Shown: piece after piece, positions 8,031 through 15,952 of the stretch
How positions within the stretch are numbered: the first letter of the stretch is position 1
How the letters are laid out: each line of letters starts with the position of its first letter
Assembly: GCA_014649355.1 (NCBI GenBank)
Contig: BMSW01000004.1
Coordinates: 450,608-514,607, forward strand
From: Streptomyces althioticus
GTDB taxonomy: Bacteria; Actinomycetota; Actinomycetes; Streptomycetales; Streptomycetaceae
DNA length: 64,000 bases
Direction of reading: 5' to 3'
Notes under the pieces: model-generated
What the model was told of the DNA's origin: nothing
The model's input: only the letters and a program-made list of their open reading frames with translations
The model's database searches: none
Made by a program: the position numbers and the translations under genes

Positions 8031-9125
8031 ATGACCACCCACCCGAACGTCACCGACGACGACCTGGCCGCCGCCCTCGACAACGTGGCCCGCATCCTCG
8101 ACGCCCGCGCGCAGGTCGGCCGCCGCCCCATCCTCGACCACAGGGTCCTCCTCCAGGTGGCGGCCGGCCAGCCCACCACGGTCAGCTTCGACCGGACCGC
8201 CTGGGCGGAAGCCTGGCGGGCCGCCCGCGCCGACGGCACCCGGCCCCACCGCCGCGCCCTGTACCAGCGGCTGCGCGCCATCCTCGACGACGAGTTCGAC
8301 GACGAGGCCGACGCCTGGGAGGGACGGCCCCGCGAGGGGGCCGCCGTACGCCGGATCGCCTCCCGCCTCCGCACCGTCGACACCCGGGTCTGCATCGGCA
8401 GCTCGCTCGGCCCGTTCGACGCCCAGGTCGACCCCGCCGACCGGTGGCACGGCAGCGTCTCACCCCGCTTCACCCTGGACACCGTCCGCGAGCTGGCCGC
8501 CGAACTCGAGCGCCAGGCCGAGCACCCCGACTTCGTCGACGACACGGTCCACGTCATCGACCGCGGCCGCACGGACCGCGACGGGCAGCCGGTCGCCGTC
8601 GTCCTCGTCGTCTCCTGGCGGTACCTGAGCGACGAGGGCCCCGAGCACGCCGTCCGCGCCATCGAGCCCGACGCCGACGGCCGCTACCCCGTCGGGGCCT
8701 GGGAGTGGTGCTGGAGCTTCGCCACCTGGCAGTGCCTGTGCGGCGCCGAACCCGACTGGCACGTCACCACCTGCCCGCACTGCGGCAGGAACCGCGACAA
8801 GGCCGCCGCCCTCAACGACAGCAGCCGGCAGCTCGGCGGCATCCTGCGGCCCCTCGCCCCCGAGGCAACGTCGGCGCTGATCGACATCCACGACGGCCGC
8901 GCCCACGTCATCGCCGTCCACGCCGGAGACGACGAGATCGACACGGCCGACGACGGCGGCGTGTACGACACCGAGACCCTCGGAGCCGCCGACGCGCTCC
9001 TGCAGAGCGTCATCGACGGCACCACCGCCGACGACCTCGCCGCCGCCCCCGACTGGCAGCACACCCCCGACGACGAGTCGGCGCACGCCTGGCGGATCAC
9101 CTTCCCCGCCCAGACCGACCACTGA
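8031..9125 (+). CDS. Unrecognised protein with zinc ribbon; paralogue of 9155 (364 aa)
   Basis: ATG with GGAAGG. The N-terminal ~120 residues are helical. Residues about 145-235 form a domain shared with the next protein (FTLDTVRELAAE and TVHVIDRG here, FDLPTVRLIAAE and TVHVLDGT there, both ending in a WCW pattern). A ribbon with CLC and CPHC pairs follows, then an acidic, probably alpha/beta C-terminus. The family is unknown; tandem paralogues suggest duplication. Confidence 0.65.
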   Translation: MTTHPNVTDDDLAAALDNVARILDARAQVGRRPILDHRVLLQVAAGQPTTVSFDRTAWAEAWRAARADGTRPHRRALYQRLRAILDDEFDDEADAWEGRPREGAAVRRIASRLRTVDTRVCIGSSLGPFDAQVDPADRWHGSVSPRFTLDTVRELAAELERQAEHPDFVDDTVHVIDRGRTDRDGQPVAVVLVVSWRYLSDEGPEHAVRAIEPDADGRYPVGAWEWCWSFATWQCLCGAEPDWHVTTCPHCGRNRDKAAALNDSSRQLGGILRPLAPEATSALIDIHDGRAHVIAVHAGDDEIDTADDGGVYDTETLGAADALLQSVIDGTTADDLAAAPDWQHTPDDESAHAWRITFPAQTDH

Positions 9126-9154
9126 CACCCCCTCACACGAGACAAGGACGTCAC

Positions 9155-10045
9155 ATGAACGACCAGACCCCTTCCCGCCCCGCCTACCGGCTGCCCGCCA
9201 CCGACACGCTCGGTGCAGCCGTCGACCGGGCGCTCACGGCCGCCAGGGACACCGACGAGCAGCTCGGCCGCGTCATGCTCGTCGTGACCGCCGCGGCGGT
9301 GCGCGACATCCTCACCGGCCACCAGCCCGACGCACCGTTCGACGCCGGCTCGCTGGAGCTCGCCGAAGGCGAGGACGGCTCGCTGTTCCCCACCGGCCGG
9401 TACTGGACGGCAGCGTGCGACGAGCGGACGTTCGCCGACGCCATCGGGCAGACCGAGGCCGGGAACGCCGTCCACGACATGAGCGAGTGGACGCGGTACC
9501 TGAACGACGACACCCGCGACGTCTGGCGGCCGCTCTGCAGCGAGATGCCCGACCGCGACAGGCGGCCGGTCTACCGGCTCGACCTGCTGCGCGCGGCGGC
9601 CGTCACCCTCGACGAGCCCAGCCCGGCCAAGGCGCCCCGCGAGCCGCGCCCGATGGTGGAAGTCATGGTCTGCGCGAACGAGCGCGACCGCTACCCGGCC
9701 CTCGTTGACCCGGCCGACCAGCAGGACGGCTACGTACGGCCGTGGTTCGACCTCCCCACCGTCCGCCTCATCGCGGCCGAAACCCAAGCCGAGGCCGTCC
9801 GCTACGGGCACGGCTCCGTGAACACCGTGCACGTCCTGGACGGCACGGTCGACGGCCAGGCGGAGGCCGTCGTGCTTGAAATCGGCTGGATGTACCTCGG
9901 CGGCACGAAGCGCCAGCAGTCGGTCGACGTGATCTGGCCGAACGAAGACGGCCGGTACGCCGTCGGCGGCCACTTCGACTGGTGCTGGTACGCGCTGGAC
10001 AAGGACGGGCACCCGCAGATCCCGTTCCGGCCGGACCCCGCCTGA
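9155..10045 (+). CDS. Unrecognised protein, paralogue of 8031 (296 aa)
   Basis: ATG with AAGGA upstream. The N-terminal half (RDTDEQLGRVMLVVTAAA) is the source of the remnant at 5309. The C-terminal half carries the domain shared with 8031, but without the zinc ribbon. Last gene before R unit 7. Function unknown. Confidence 0.65.
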   Translation: MNDQTPSRPAYRLPATDTLGAAVDRALTAARDTDEQLGRVMLVVTAAAVRDILTGHQPDAPFDAGSLELAEGEDGSLFPTGRYWTAACDERTFADAIGQTEAGNAVHDMSEWTRYLNDDTRDVWRPLCSEMPDRDRRPVYRLDLLRAAAVTLDEPSPAKAPREPRPMVEVMVCANERDRYPALVDPADQQDGYVRPWFDLPTVRLIAAETQAEAVRYGHGSVNTVHVLDGTVDGQAEAVVLEIGWMYLGGTKRQQSVDVIWPNEDGRYAVGGHFDWCWYALDKDGHPQIPFRPDPA

Positions 10046-10159
10046 CCTGCGCTTTCCTGACGATCTTTTGACCAAATCCGCCGGTATTCGAGGGTAAACC
10101 GGCGGGTTTGGTCAATGACTGAGGACGACACACTCACCCACCCAGAAGGGACGGACCGC
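10043..10159 (+). promoter_or_regulatory. R unit 7 (type B)
   Basis: TTGACCAA 10068-10075 and TTGGTCAA 10108-10115 are perfect. The inner stem GCCGGT/ACCGGC replaces GGTAA/TTACC of type A. The ATG at the mini-ORF position (10115) is here in frame with the methyltransferase, so a 15-residue longer form is possible. Confidence 0.65.
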
Positions 10160-11980
10160 ATGCCCTACATCTCCACCGGCACCCGCGCTATGGCCTCGGC
10201 CAGCGGAGGCGCCCAGACGTACGCCCGCCGCCGGCGAGCCCAGGCGTACAAGCACGACGGCACCGAGCTGTCGGTCATGGATTGGTTCGCAGGTGCCGGA
10301 GGGTCGTCGCAAGGTGTGGACGCCGTCCCGAACGTACGAGTCACCCGGGCCGCCAACCACTGGAAGCGCGCGATCGAAAGCCACGAGCGGAACTTCCCCG
10401 GCGTCGCCCACTACATCGGCGACATCCGCAAGGCCCCCGTCTGGGCCTGGCCGGTCGCGGACATCCACTGGGGCTCGCCGGAGTGCACGAAGTGGTCGAT
10501 CGCGCAGGGCAAGAAGCGTTCGTTCGCGAAGGCTGTCCAGGGCGACCTCCTCGACCTGTACGCCGAGCTGGAGGAGGAGCGGTTCCAGACCGGCGAGGAG
10601 CGCGACAGCGGCGGCCCCACCGAAGAGGAGGAGGCCAGCCGCGCGCTGATGGAGGAGATCCCGCTCTACCTGCGGGGCGTCATCGAGCGCGGCCACCTCG
10701 TCAAGGCCGGGGTCGTCGAGAACGTGGTCGACGTCCGCCAGTGGGCGGAGTGGGACCGCTGGGTGGCGGAGTTCCACAAGATGGGCTACCGCACCCGCCT
10801 GATCGCCCTCAACAGCATGCACGCCGACCCGAGGTCGGTGCACCGCGCCCCGCAGTCCCGCGACCGCCTGTACTTCGCCTACTGGCACAAGAGCCTCGGC
10901 CGCACGCCGAACTGGTCGAAGTGGCTCGACCCGCGCGCCTACTGCACCGGCTGCGGCGAGTGGGTCCAGGCCCGGCAGTCCTGGCGCCGGCCGGGCGTAG
11001 ACATGGGCCGGTACAAGGCCCAGTACGACTACCGCTGCCCGAACACGAAGTGCGGCCACCAGATCGTGGAGCCCGAGACGCTGCCCGCGGCGGCCGCCAT
11101 CGACTGGTCGGTGCCCGGCACGCGGATCGGCGACCGCGACAAGCCGCTCGCCGAGAAGACGATGCGCCGCATCCAGGCCGGGCTCGAGAAGTTCGCCCGC
11201 CCGCTGATGGTGCCCACCGGCGGCACCTGGCGGGACGCGGCCACCGACCTGCTGGAGCCGATGCCGACCCGCACCACCCGCGAGAACGACGCGCTGGCGG
11301 TCCCGCCGCTCCTCGTCCCCTGCGACGGCCGCGACGGCAAGAACGCCCGCACGATCTACGGGCCGATGCAGACCCAGACCGCCAGGGCCGAGGCAGGCCT
11401 CGCCTGGTTGCCGTTCATCACCGAGATCCGGGGCGGCTCCAGCGACGCCCGCGCGATCACCGACCCGCTCGCCACCGTGTGCGCCAGCGGCAACCATCAC
11501 GGCCTGGCCGCCGTCCCGATGCCGGGCATGATGATGCGGAACAACGGCTCGACCGGCGACGGCGGGGAGCACTGCACCAGCCTGGCCGAGCCGATGCGGA
11601 CCCTCACCACCACCGGCCATCAGTCGGTGGTCACGTGGGAGCCGTTCCTGGCCCCGTACTACGGCAACGGGAAGCCGCACCCGGTCAGTGAGCCGGTCGG
11701 TGCCCTCACCACCCGTGACCGGTTCGCGCTCGTCCAGGGCGAGCTGAAGATCGAAGACGTCCTGTTCCGGATGTTGCAGCCCCACGAGATCCAGCGCGCG
11801 ATGGCCTTCGCCGACGACTACGTGGTGCTCGGCTCGAAGCGGGACCGCGTGAGGCAGCTCGGCAACGCGGTCACCCCGAACGCGGCGGAAATCCTGATCA
11901 GCGCGCTGGCCGAGTGCATCACCGGCGAGGAGATCAGCCGGTACGCGCCCGAGCGCGGTGAATACGGCCCGGCCGCCTGA
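10160..11980 (+). CDS. Cytosine-5 DNA methyltransferase with zinc ribbon (606 aa)
   Basis: Motif I DWFAGAGGSSQG (about 41-52) binds the cofactor. Motif IV is SPECTKWS (about 106-113), with the catalytic Cys in PEC instead of the usual PC. Motif VI ENV (about 187), motif VIII QSRDRLYF (about 232) and motif X GNAVTP (about 570) are all present, so the enzyme looks active. Two Cys pairs (CTGC and CPNTKC, about 262-300) between motifs VIII and X suggest a zinc ribbon in the target-recognition part. It is larger than typical ~400-residue enzymes because of this region. ATG 10160 has AAGGG upstream; ATG 10115 is an alternative. No cognate endonuclease is visible; probably an orphan protective methylase. 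Confidence 0.88.
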   Translation: MPYISTGTRAMASASGGAQTYARRRRAQAYKHDGTELSVMDWFAGAGGSSQGVDAVPNVRVTRAANHWKRAIESHERNFPGVAHYIGDIRKAPVWAWPVADIHWGSPECTKWSIAQGKKRSFAKAVQGDLLDLYAELEEERFQTGEERDSGGPTEEEEASRALMEEIPLYLRGVIERGHLVKAGVVENVVDVRQWAEWDRWVAEFHKMGYRTRLIALNSMHADPRSVHRAPQSRDRLYFAYWHKSLGRTPNWSKWLDPRAYCTGCGEWVQARQSWRRPGVDMGRYKAQYDYRCPNTKCGHQIVEPETLPAAAAIDWSVPGTRIGDRDKPLAEKTMRRIQAGLEKFARPLMVPTGGTWRDAATDLLEPMPTRTTRENDALAVPPLLVPCDGRDGKNARTIYGPMQTQTARAEAGLAWLPFITEIRGGSSDARAITDPLATVCASGNHHGLAAVPMPGMMMRNNGSTGDGGEHCTSLAEPMRTLTTTGHQSVVTWEPFLAPYYGNGKPHPVSEPVGALTTRDRFALVQGELKIEDVLFRMLQPHEIQRAMAFADDYVVLGSKRDRVRQLGNAVTPNAAEILISALAECITGEEISRYAPERGEYGPAA

Positions 11981-12087
11981 TTGACTCAACCTTGACCAAC
12001 TTTACCGGTAACTGAGGGTAAAACCGGATGGTTGGTCAAGGATTGAGGTGCGACACCCCACCACCCACCCACCAGATCGGAGCCAGC
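11978..12087 (+). promoter_or_regulatory. R unit 8 (type B, no mini-ORF)
   Basis: TTGACCAA 11992-11999 and TTGGTCAA 12032-12039 perfect; inner CCGGT/ACCGG. The base change after TTGGTCAA (GGATTG) removes the ATG seen in other units. Confidence 0.65.
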
Positions 12088-12375
12088 ATGGCCGCCACCC
12101 CGCACCCCCTCTCCCTGGCCTTCGTCCACGCCAACACCGAAGACACCGCAGCGTCCGAGCGGATCTTCGACAGCCCGTACGGCGACCGCGCGCTCGCCGA
12201 GGAGCTGGAAGCGGCGTTCTGCGCCTTCCGCGCCCGCCACTTCCGCACCGAGTACGACTCCCCGGGCCGGGGCGGCTGGACCCGCGACGCCATCTGCCGG
12301 GCCCTCGCCGGTGAGGGCGTCACCCTCGACGCGATCCACGAGCGACGCCAGCGCGCCCGCCCCCACACGGGCTGA
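12088..12375 (+). CDS. Small unrecognised protein (95 aa)
   Basis: ATG with GGAG nine bases upstream. It has an acidic N-terminus, a helical centre (LAEELEAAFCAFRARHF) and a C-terminal part (WTRDAICRALAGEGVTLDAI) that could be a small helix-turn-helix. First gene behind R unit 8. Not recognised; a DNA-binding role is only a guess from the C-terminal pattern. Confidence 0.6.
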   Translation: MAATPHPLSLAFVHANTEDTAASERIFDSPYGDRALAEELEAAFCAFRARHFRTEYDSPGRGGWTRDAICRALAGEGVTLDAIHERRQRARPHTG

Positions 12376-12390
12376 CACCGCAGACCCGGC

Positions 12391-12466
12391 CGGGCGGCCG
12401 ACGGGCCGCCCCCGGAGCGGGCAGCGCGACGGGCCCACGGGCCCGGTGCGCGCCGCCCGCCCCGGA
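12391..12466 (+). repeat. 76-nt structured repeat, copy A
   Basis: About 95% identical to 14307-14382. It can fold into GGGCGGCC/GGCCGCCC and a second hairpin with GCGC closing an inner CGGGCC/GGCCCG. Found right after a small gene's stop codon in both places. Confidence 0.6.
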
Positions 12467-12504
12467 GACGCCACCCAGGCAGCTCCACACAGGAAGGACC
12501 GACG

Positions 12505-13083
12505 ATGACCCCCCAGACCGAGCCGATGACCGCCGCCCTCTCCCACGCCACCGAGGTAGCCCGGCAGCGAGTCGTGGAAGCCTGCGACCACTTCCACCGC
12601 ATCACCCTCGACTACGCGGCCGCCCTCCTCCGCGAGACCCTCCCCGATGCCGCGGCCATCACCATCGACAGCGACGACGGCGAGCTGTACGAGGTGCGCG
12701 ACGCCGACGGCAAAGCCCTCTACCGCGCCCCCTTCACCCCGGCCAGCCCTTTGACCGACCAGCTCGCCGACGACGTCAGCGACCTCTTCCGCCAGGTCCT
12801 CCCGCTCGGCGGGCTCGCCGAGGCCGGATGGGAGACGGCGGCCGAGGGTGAGCCGTACCGGTCGATCCTCCTCCCCACCGGCACCCCGCGCAGCACCTCC
12901 ACCACCCCCGCGGCCCCGGCCCAGACGAGCGGGACGCCGGGGGAGGACGCCGGAACCTGCGCCCAGTGCGACCGCAAGCTGATCTGGGACAACACCGGCA
13001 AGGGCGTGAACGACGAGTGGGGCGAGTACATCTGCTACGGCCCCCGGCGCGCGGGCAAGGCCGTCCACGTCCTGGCCAAGTAG
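12505..13083 (+). CDS. Unrecognised protein with C-terminal zinc ribbon (192 aa)
   Basis: ATG with GGAAGGA upstream. Helical N-terminal half, Pro/Thr linker (about 125-150), then CAQCDRKL and a lone C further on, which could form a partial zinc site. A 15-bp terminator hairpin follows at 13093. Function unknown. Confidence 0.65.
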   Translation: MTPQTEPMTAALSHATEVARQRVVEACDHFHRITLDYAAALLRETLPDAAAITIDSDDGELYEVRDADGKALYRAPFTPASPLTDQLADDVSDLFRQVLPLGGLAEAGWETAAEGEPYRSILLPTGTPRSTSTTPAAPAQTSGTPGEDAGTCAQCDRKLIWDNTGKGVNDEWGEYICYGPRRAGKAVHVLAK

Positions 13084-13092
13084 CAGTCGGCC

Positions 13093-13129
13093 GGCGGGCC
13101 GGGGAGCCCGGAGCGCTCCCCGGCCCGCC
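13093..13129 (+). terminator. Strong terminator hairpin
   Basis: GGCGGGCCGGGGAGC pairs perfectly with 13115-13129 around a seven-base loop. Confidence 0.6.
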
Positions 13130-13170
13130 CCTCATCCTCCACCACCTCACACGCAACGGAAGGCCCGACG

Positions 13171-13283
13171 ATGAACACGTCCTCACGTTCGGCCGCGACC
13201 CCGAGGCGCTGGAAGACCTCGGCTGGACCGACGACGACAACCCGGACCACTTCACCGCCACCATGCCCGCCACCAGCCGCTGA
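13171..13283 (+). pseudogene. Small gene apparently frameshifted just after its start
   Basis: ATG 13171 has a good ribosome site (GGAAGG), but its frame has poor codon bias and runs on through the next gene's start. The neighbouring frame (EHVLTFGRDPEALEDLGW to ATMPATSR, stop 13281-13283) has almost all third positions G or C but no start codon. One base too many or too few between 13171 and about 13176 explains both facts. It could be a real lesion or a sequencing error. Confidence 0.5.
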
Positions 13284-13320
13284 CCCTCTCCTCCCTCGAC
13301 CCGCTGAGAAAGGACCCCCG

Positions 13321-13992
13321 GTGGCCACCTGGACGATCCGGCCCCTCCGCCTCCCCGACGAGCACCTCCCCAACGGCCTCGACAGCGGCCAGCCCACCTG
13401 CCGCCCCTGCGGCACCGCCTGGCCCTGCACGACCGCGGGGGAGTACCTGACGATCAGCCGCTGCTCGTGCGGACAGACCGTCTGGCGGGACAAGACGACG
13501 GTCCGCAACTGGCACGTCGGACCCCGCTGCTACACCCCGGCCGACACCGTCCGCTGGCAGGCCTCCGAGCTGAAAGCGGCCCGCGCCCCGCACTACCCGC
13601 CGAGCCACTTCTACCCGCCGAAGCCGGCGCGGCCGGTCCGCCAGCGCCCGCCCTACGAGCACCCCCCGGCCGGACCCGGCGACGTGAACCTCGGCACCTG
13701 GGTCTGGGTCCGCCCAGGTGCACTGCACCCCGGCTGGGGCGACATCCACCACCTGGCCATGCTGACCGCGCTGGGCCTGCCCCGCTGCGAGGTGTGGCTG
13801 ATCCTCGACGGCACAGTCCACACCGCACGGGCCGACAGTCTCACCCTCAGCCGGACCGCCGTCCGGCGCGGCCGGCCGGCGCCCGACTGGACCAGGTGGA
13901 CCGTCGCCGAGCACCTTGCCCACCGGCACCCCGAACAGGCCGGGGCTGCCAGCCGGACCGACGCCGCACAGCTCGACCTGTTCGCCACCTGA
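13321..13992 (+). CDS. Unrecognised Cys-containing protein ending in QLDLF (223 aa)
   Basis: GTG with AAAGGA nine bases upstream is chosen; the ATG at 13171 in the same frame belongs to the broken upstream gene. The N-terminal half has four Cys-containing positions (CRPCGTAWPC, CSCGQ) likely to bind zinc, then a Pro-rich linker and a compact domain with many Trp (WVWVRPGALHPGWGDIHH). It ends QLDLFAT, so it is the third early protein with a candidate clamp-binding tail (217-221). Family unknown; a role at replicating DNA is inferred only from that tail. Confidence 0.7.
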   Translation: MATWTIRPLRLPDEHLPNGLDSGQPTCRPCGTAWPCTTAGEYLTISRCSCGQTVWRDKTTVRNWHVGPRCYTPADTVRWQASELKAARAPHYPPSHFYPPKPARPVRQRPPYEHPPAGPGDVNLGTWVWVRPGALHPGWGDIHHLAMLTALGLPRCEVWLILDGTVHTARADSLTLSRTAVRRGRPAPDWTRWTVAEHLAHRHPEQAGAASRTDAAQLDLFAT

Positions 13993-14110
13993 CCTGCGGC
14001 TACTTGCCGATTCCTTGACCAAACTTCCCGAGAAACAAGGGTTACCTTAGAGGTTTTGGCTCAATGAAGAGGATGTAACCAACCACCAACCACCCCCCAG
14101 GGAGAGCGCC
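13990..14110 (+). promoter_or_regulatory. R unit 9 (MKRM mini-ORF)
   Basis: TTGACCAA 14015-14022 faces TTGGCTCAA 14056-14064. AGAGG, ten bases, then ATG AAG AGG ATG TAA (14064-14078). The GGTAA arm is diverged (GAGAAAC) but GGTTAC/GTAACC is kept. Confidence 0.65.
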
Positions 14111-14302
14111 ATGACCGTCTTCATCAACACCAGCAACGGCCCGGTCGACATCAGCACGATCGCGGGCCTCCCCCCGGTCACCCCCCTCCCCCCGGTCGGC
14201 AACAGCTACGGCGAGTGCGGCGAGTGCGGGGCGGAGCTGGAGGCGCTCAAGAACGACGACGGCACGATCCGGACGACCTACTGCGAGTACTGCAACTGCT
14301 GA
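14111..14302 (+). CDS. Small zinc-ribbon protein (63 aa)
   Basis: ATG with AGGGAG upstream. Four Cys near the end in two pairs (CGECG and CEYCNC) predict a treble-clef or ribbon zinc site. Many phage zinc ribbons of this size bind DNA or RNA polymerase, but nothing here fixes the role. First gene behind R unit 9. Confidence 0.65.
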   Translation: MTVFINTSNGPVDISTIAGLPPVTPLPPVGNSYGECGECGAELEALKNDDGTIRTTYCEYCNC

Positions 14303-14306
14303 CCGG

Positions 14307-14382
14307 CGGGCGGCCGACAGGCCGCCCCCGGAGCGGACGGCGCGACGGGCCCACCGGCCCGGTGCGCGCCGCCCGCCCCGGA
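14307..14382 (+). repeat. 76-nt structured repeat, copy B
   Basis: Differs from 12391-12466 at about four bases. Most changes fall in predicted loops, so the two predicted hairpins survive. Confidence 0.6.
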
Positions 14383-14420
14383 ACCCCGGGCACGGAACCT
14401 CACCGAAAGGAGGGCCAGAC

Positions 14421-14615
14421 ATGGCCCGCATGCTCAGCGCCACCACCCGACGGCACGCCGGCAAGCCCTGCAAGCACGCCGGGCGCGGCTGCACCTGCTT
14501 CTACTTCCCCGGCGCCCTGACCCACCCGCGCAAGCGCGGCAAGCTCCGCGCGATCCAACGCCGCACGGCCCGCGCCACCGAGAAGCGGACCTGGCGAGCC
14601 GAGTGCGGCATCTGA
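14421..14615 (+). CDS. Small basic protein (64 aa)
   Basis: ATG with AAAGGAGG upstream, the strongest ribosome site of the module. Very basic (about one third Arg/Lys/His) with Cys/His in GKPCKHAGRGCTC and a late Cys, which could be a zinc knuckle. Probably nucleic-acid binding, inferred from charge only. Not recognised. Confidence 0.6.
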   Translation: MARMLSATTRRHAGKPCKHAGRGCTCFYFPGALTHPRKRGKLRAIQRRTARATEKRTWRAECGI

Positions 14616-14729
14616 CCAGCGGAAACTTGCCGATCCTTTGACCAAATGCCCCGGTAAAACGAGGTTAGTGCGCGGGCCTTGGTCAATGATGAATGTGCGA
14701 CACACCACCCACCCACCCAGGAGGACGCC
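14614..14729 (+). promoter_or_regulatory. R unit 10 (type B, most diverged)
   Basis: TTGACCAA 14639-14646 and TTGGTCAA 14680-14687 intact; the inner stem is weak (CCCG/CGGG). It drives the ParB-like gene. Confidence 0.6.
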
Positions 14730-15887
14730 ATGACCGCCACCACCGCCAAGGCCGCCAAGAAGGCCGCCACCAAGGCCCCCGCCAAGAAGGACGGCGCGAA
14801 GGTGACCGCCCGCAAGGCCCCGGCGAAGAAGGCGGCCACCCCGGCACCCGCCCCGGCCGAGAAGAAGACGACGCTCAAGGTCATCGCCCTCGACGCGATC
14901 GACCGAGACGAGAACCAGCCCCGCGAGATCTTCGACCCCGAGAAGCTCCAGGAGCTGGCCGCCTCGATCGCGGAGATCGGAGTCCAGCAGGCCATCACCG
15001 TCCGCTACGTCGGCCGCGGCAAGTACGTGCTCGTCTCCGGTGAGCGCCGCTGGCGGGCCTCCCGCATGGCGGGCCTCACCGAAATCCCCGCCATGGTCAT
15101 GCACGGCCTGGAAGGCGGATCGGAGACGCTGGAGGGCTTCACCCGGTCGGTCGCCGAGAACCTCGGCCGGGCCGACATGAGCCCGCTGGAGGAGGCGCGG
15201 GCGTTCCAGAAGCTGGTGGACTTCGGCCTCACCCCCGAAGACGTCGCCAAGCGCGTTGGGAAGTCGTGGAACTACATCGACCTCAGGCTCTCCCTCCTCA
15301 AGCTCGTGCCCGCCGTACAGGAGGCCCTGTTGAAGGGCCACCTGCCGGTCGGCCTCGCCTGGTACGCCTCGCAGATCAGCCCGGCCAACCAGAACGCGTT
15401 CATCGCCCGCTGGACGCGCGGCCAGTTCAACAGCCCCCGAGAGGCGGAGATGTTCTGCACGCGAGTCCGCAACGAGGAGCAGGAAGCGGCCAGCCAGTCC
15501 GTCATGTTCGTCCTCGCCGAGGACGCCCCGCAGGCCAGCAAGGTCGACGACAGCATGTTCCCCGAGCTGGCCGTGGACGTCGACCGGCGCGAGCAGATCG
15601 TCGCCGACCGCGCCAAGCTCGTCGGCAAGATCGGCAAGCTCGGCGCGGCCGGCGAGATCCTCCAGGAGATCGCCGACATGGACCCCGACGAGCTGGCGCT
15701 CCTCCTCTCCGGCGCGCACGGCGGCATCCCCGGCAACCGGATGCGCATCGACCACCTGCGGCAGGTCGCCACGAAGGCCGCCGCCAACCTGGCCAAGGCC
15801 GCCACCGCCGCCACCGTCCTCGCGGGCGCCCTCCGGGTCGCCCCCGACGCCGAGGCCACCAACACCACCGCCACCGACGCCGCCTGA
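14730..15887 (+). CDS. ParB/Spo0J-like protein with Lys/Ala-rich N-terminal tail
   Basis: ATG with AGGAGG upstream; 385 residues. Residues 1-45 are KAAKKAATK-type repeats like histone H1 or actinobacterial HU tails. The ParB N-terminal fold follows (EIGVQQAITVRY, then GERRWRAS near residue 104, the CTP-binding motif of ParB), then a helix-turn-helix region (LTPEDVAKRVGKSWNYIDLRL). The C-terminal third is helical. No ParA partner and no obvious parS cluster are visible, so it may act in partition, DNA condensation or regulation. Confidence 0.8.
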   Translation: MTATTAKAAKKAATKAPAKKDGAKVTARKAPAKKAATPAPAPAEKKTTLKVIALDAIDRDENQPREIFDPEKLQELAASIAEIGVQQAITVRYVGRGKYVLVSGERRWRASRMAGLTEIPAMVMHGLEGGSETLEGFTRSVAENLGRADMSPLEEARAFQKLVDFGLTPEDVAKRVGKSWNYIDLRLSLLKLVPAVQEALLKGHLPVGLAWYASQISPANQNAFIARWTRGQFNSPREAEMFCTRVRNEEQEAASQSVMFVLAEDAPQASKVDDSMFPELAVDVDRREQIVADRAKLVGKIGKLGAAGEILQEIADMDPDELALLLSGAHGGIPGNRMRIDHLRQVATKAAANLAKAATAATVLAGALRVAPDAEATNTTATDAA

Positions 15888-15903
15888 CCAGGGCGGCACC
15901 CCA

Positions 15904-15928
15904 GGGGCCCCGGACCGGCCGGGGCCCC
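15904..15928 (+). terminator. Terminator hairpin after ParB-like gene
   Basis: GGGGCCCCGG, five-base loop, CCGGGGCCCC. Confidence 0.5.
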
Positions 15929-15952
15929 CACCCTCACAGGAAGGAACGGTCG

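Noticed and set aside
3037..14687. The R units as a CRISPR array
   Set aside because: The repeats are separated by whole genes, contain inner structure and have no constant-length spacers or cas genes.
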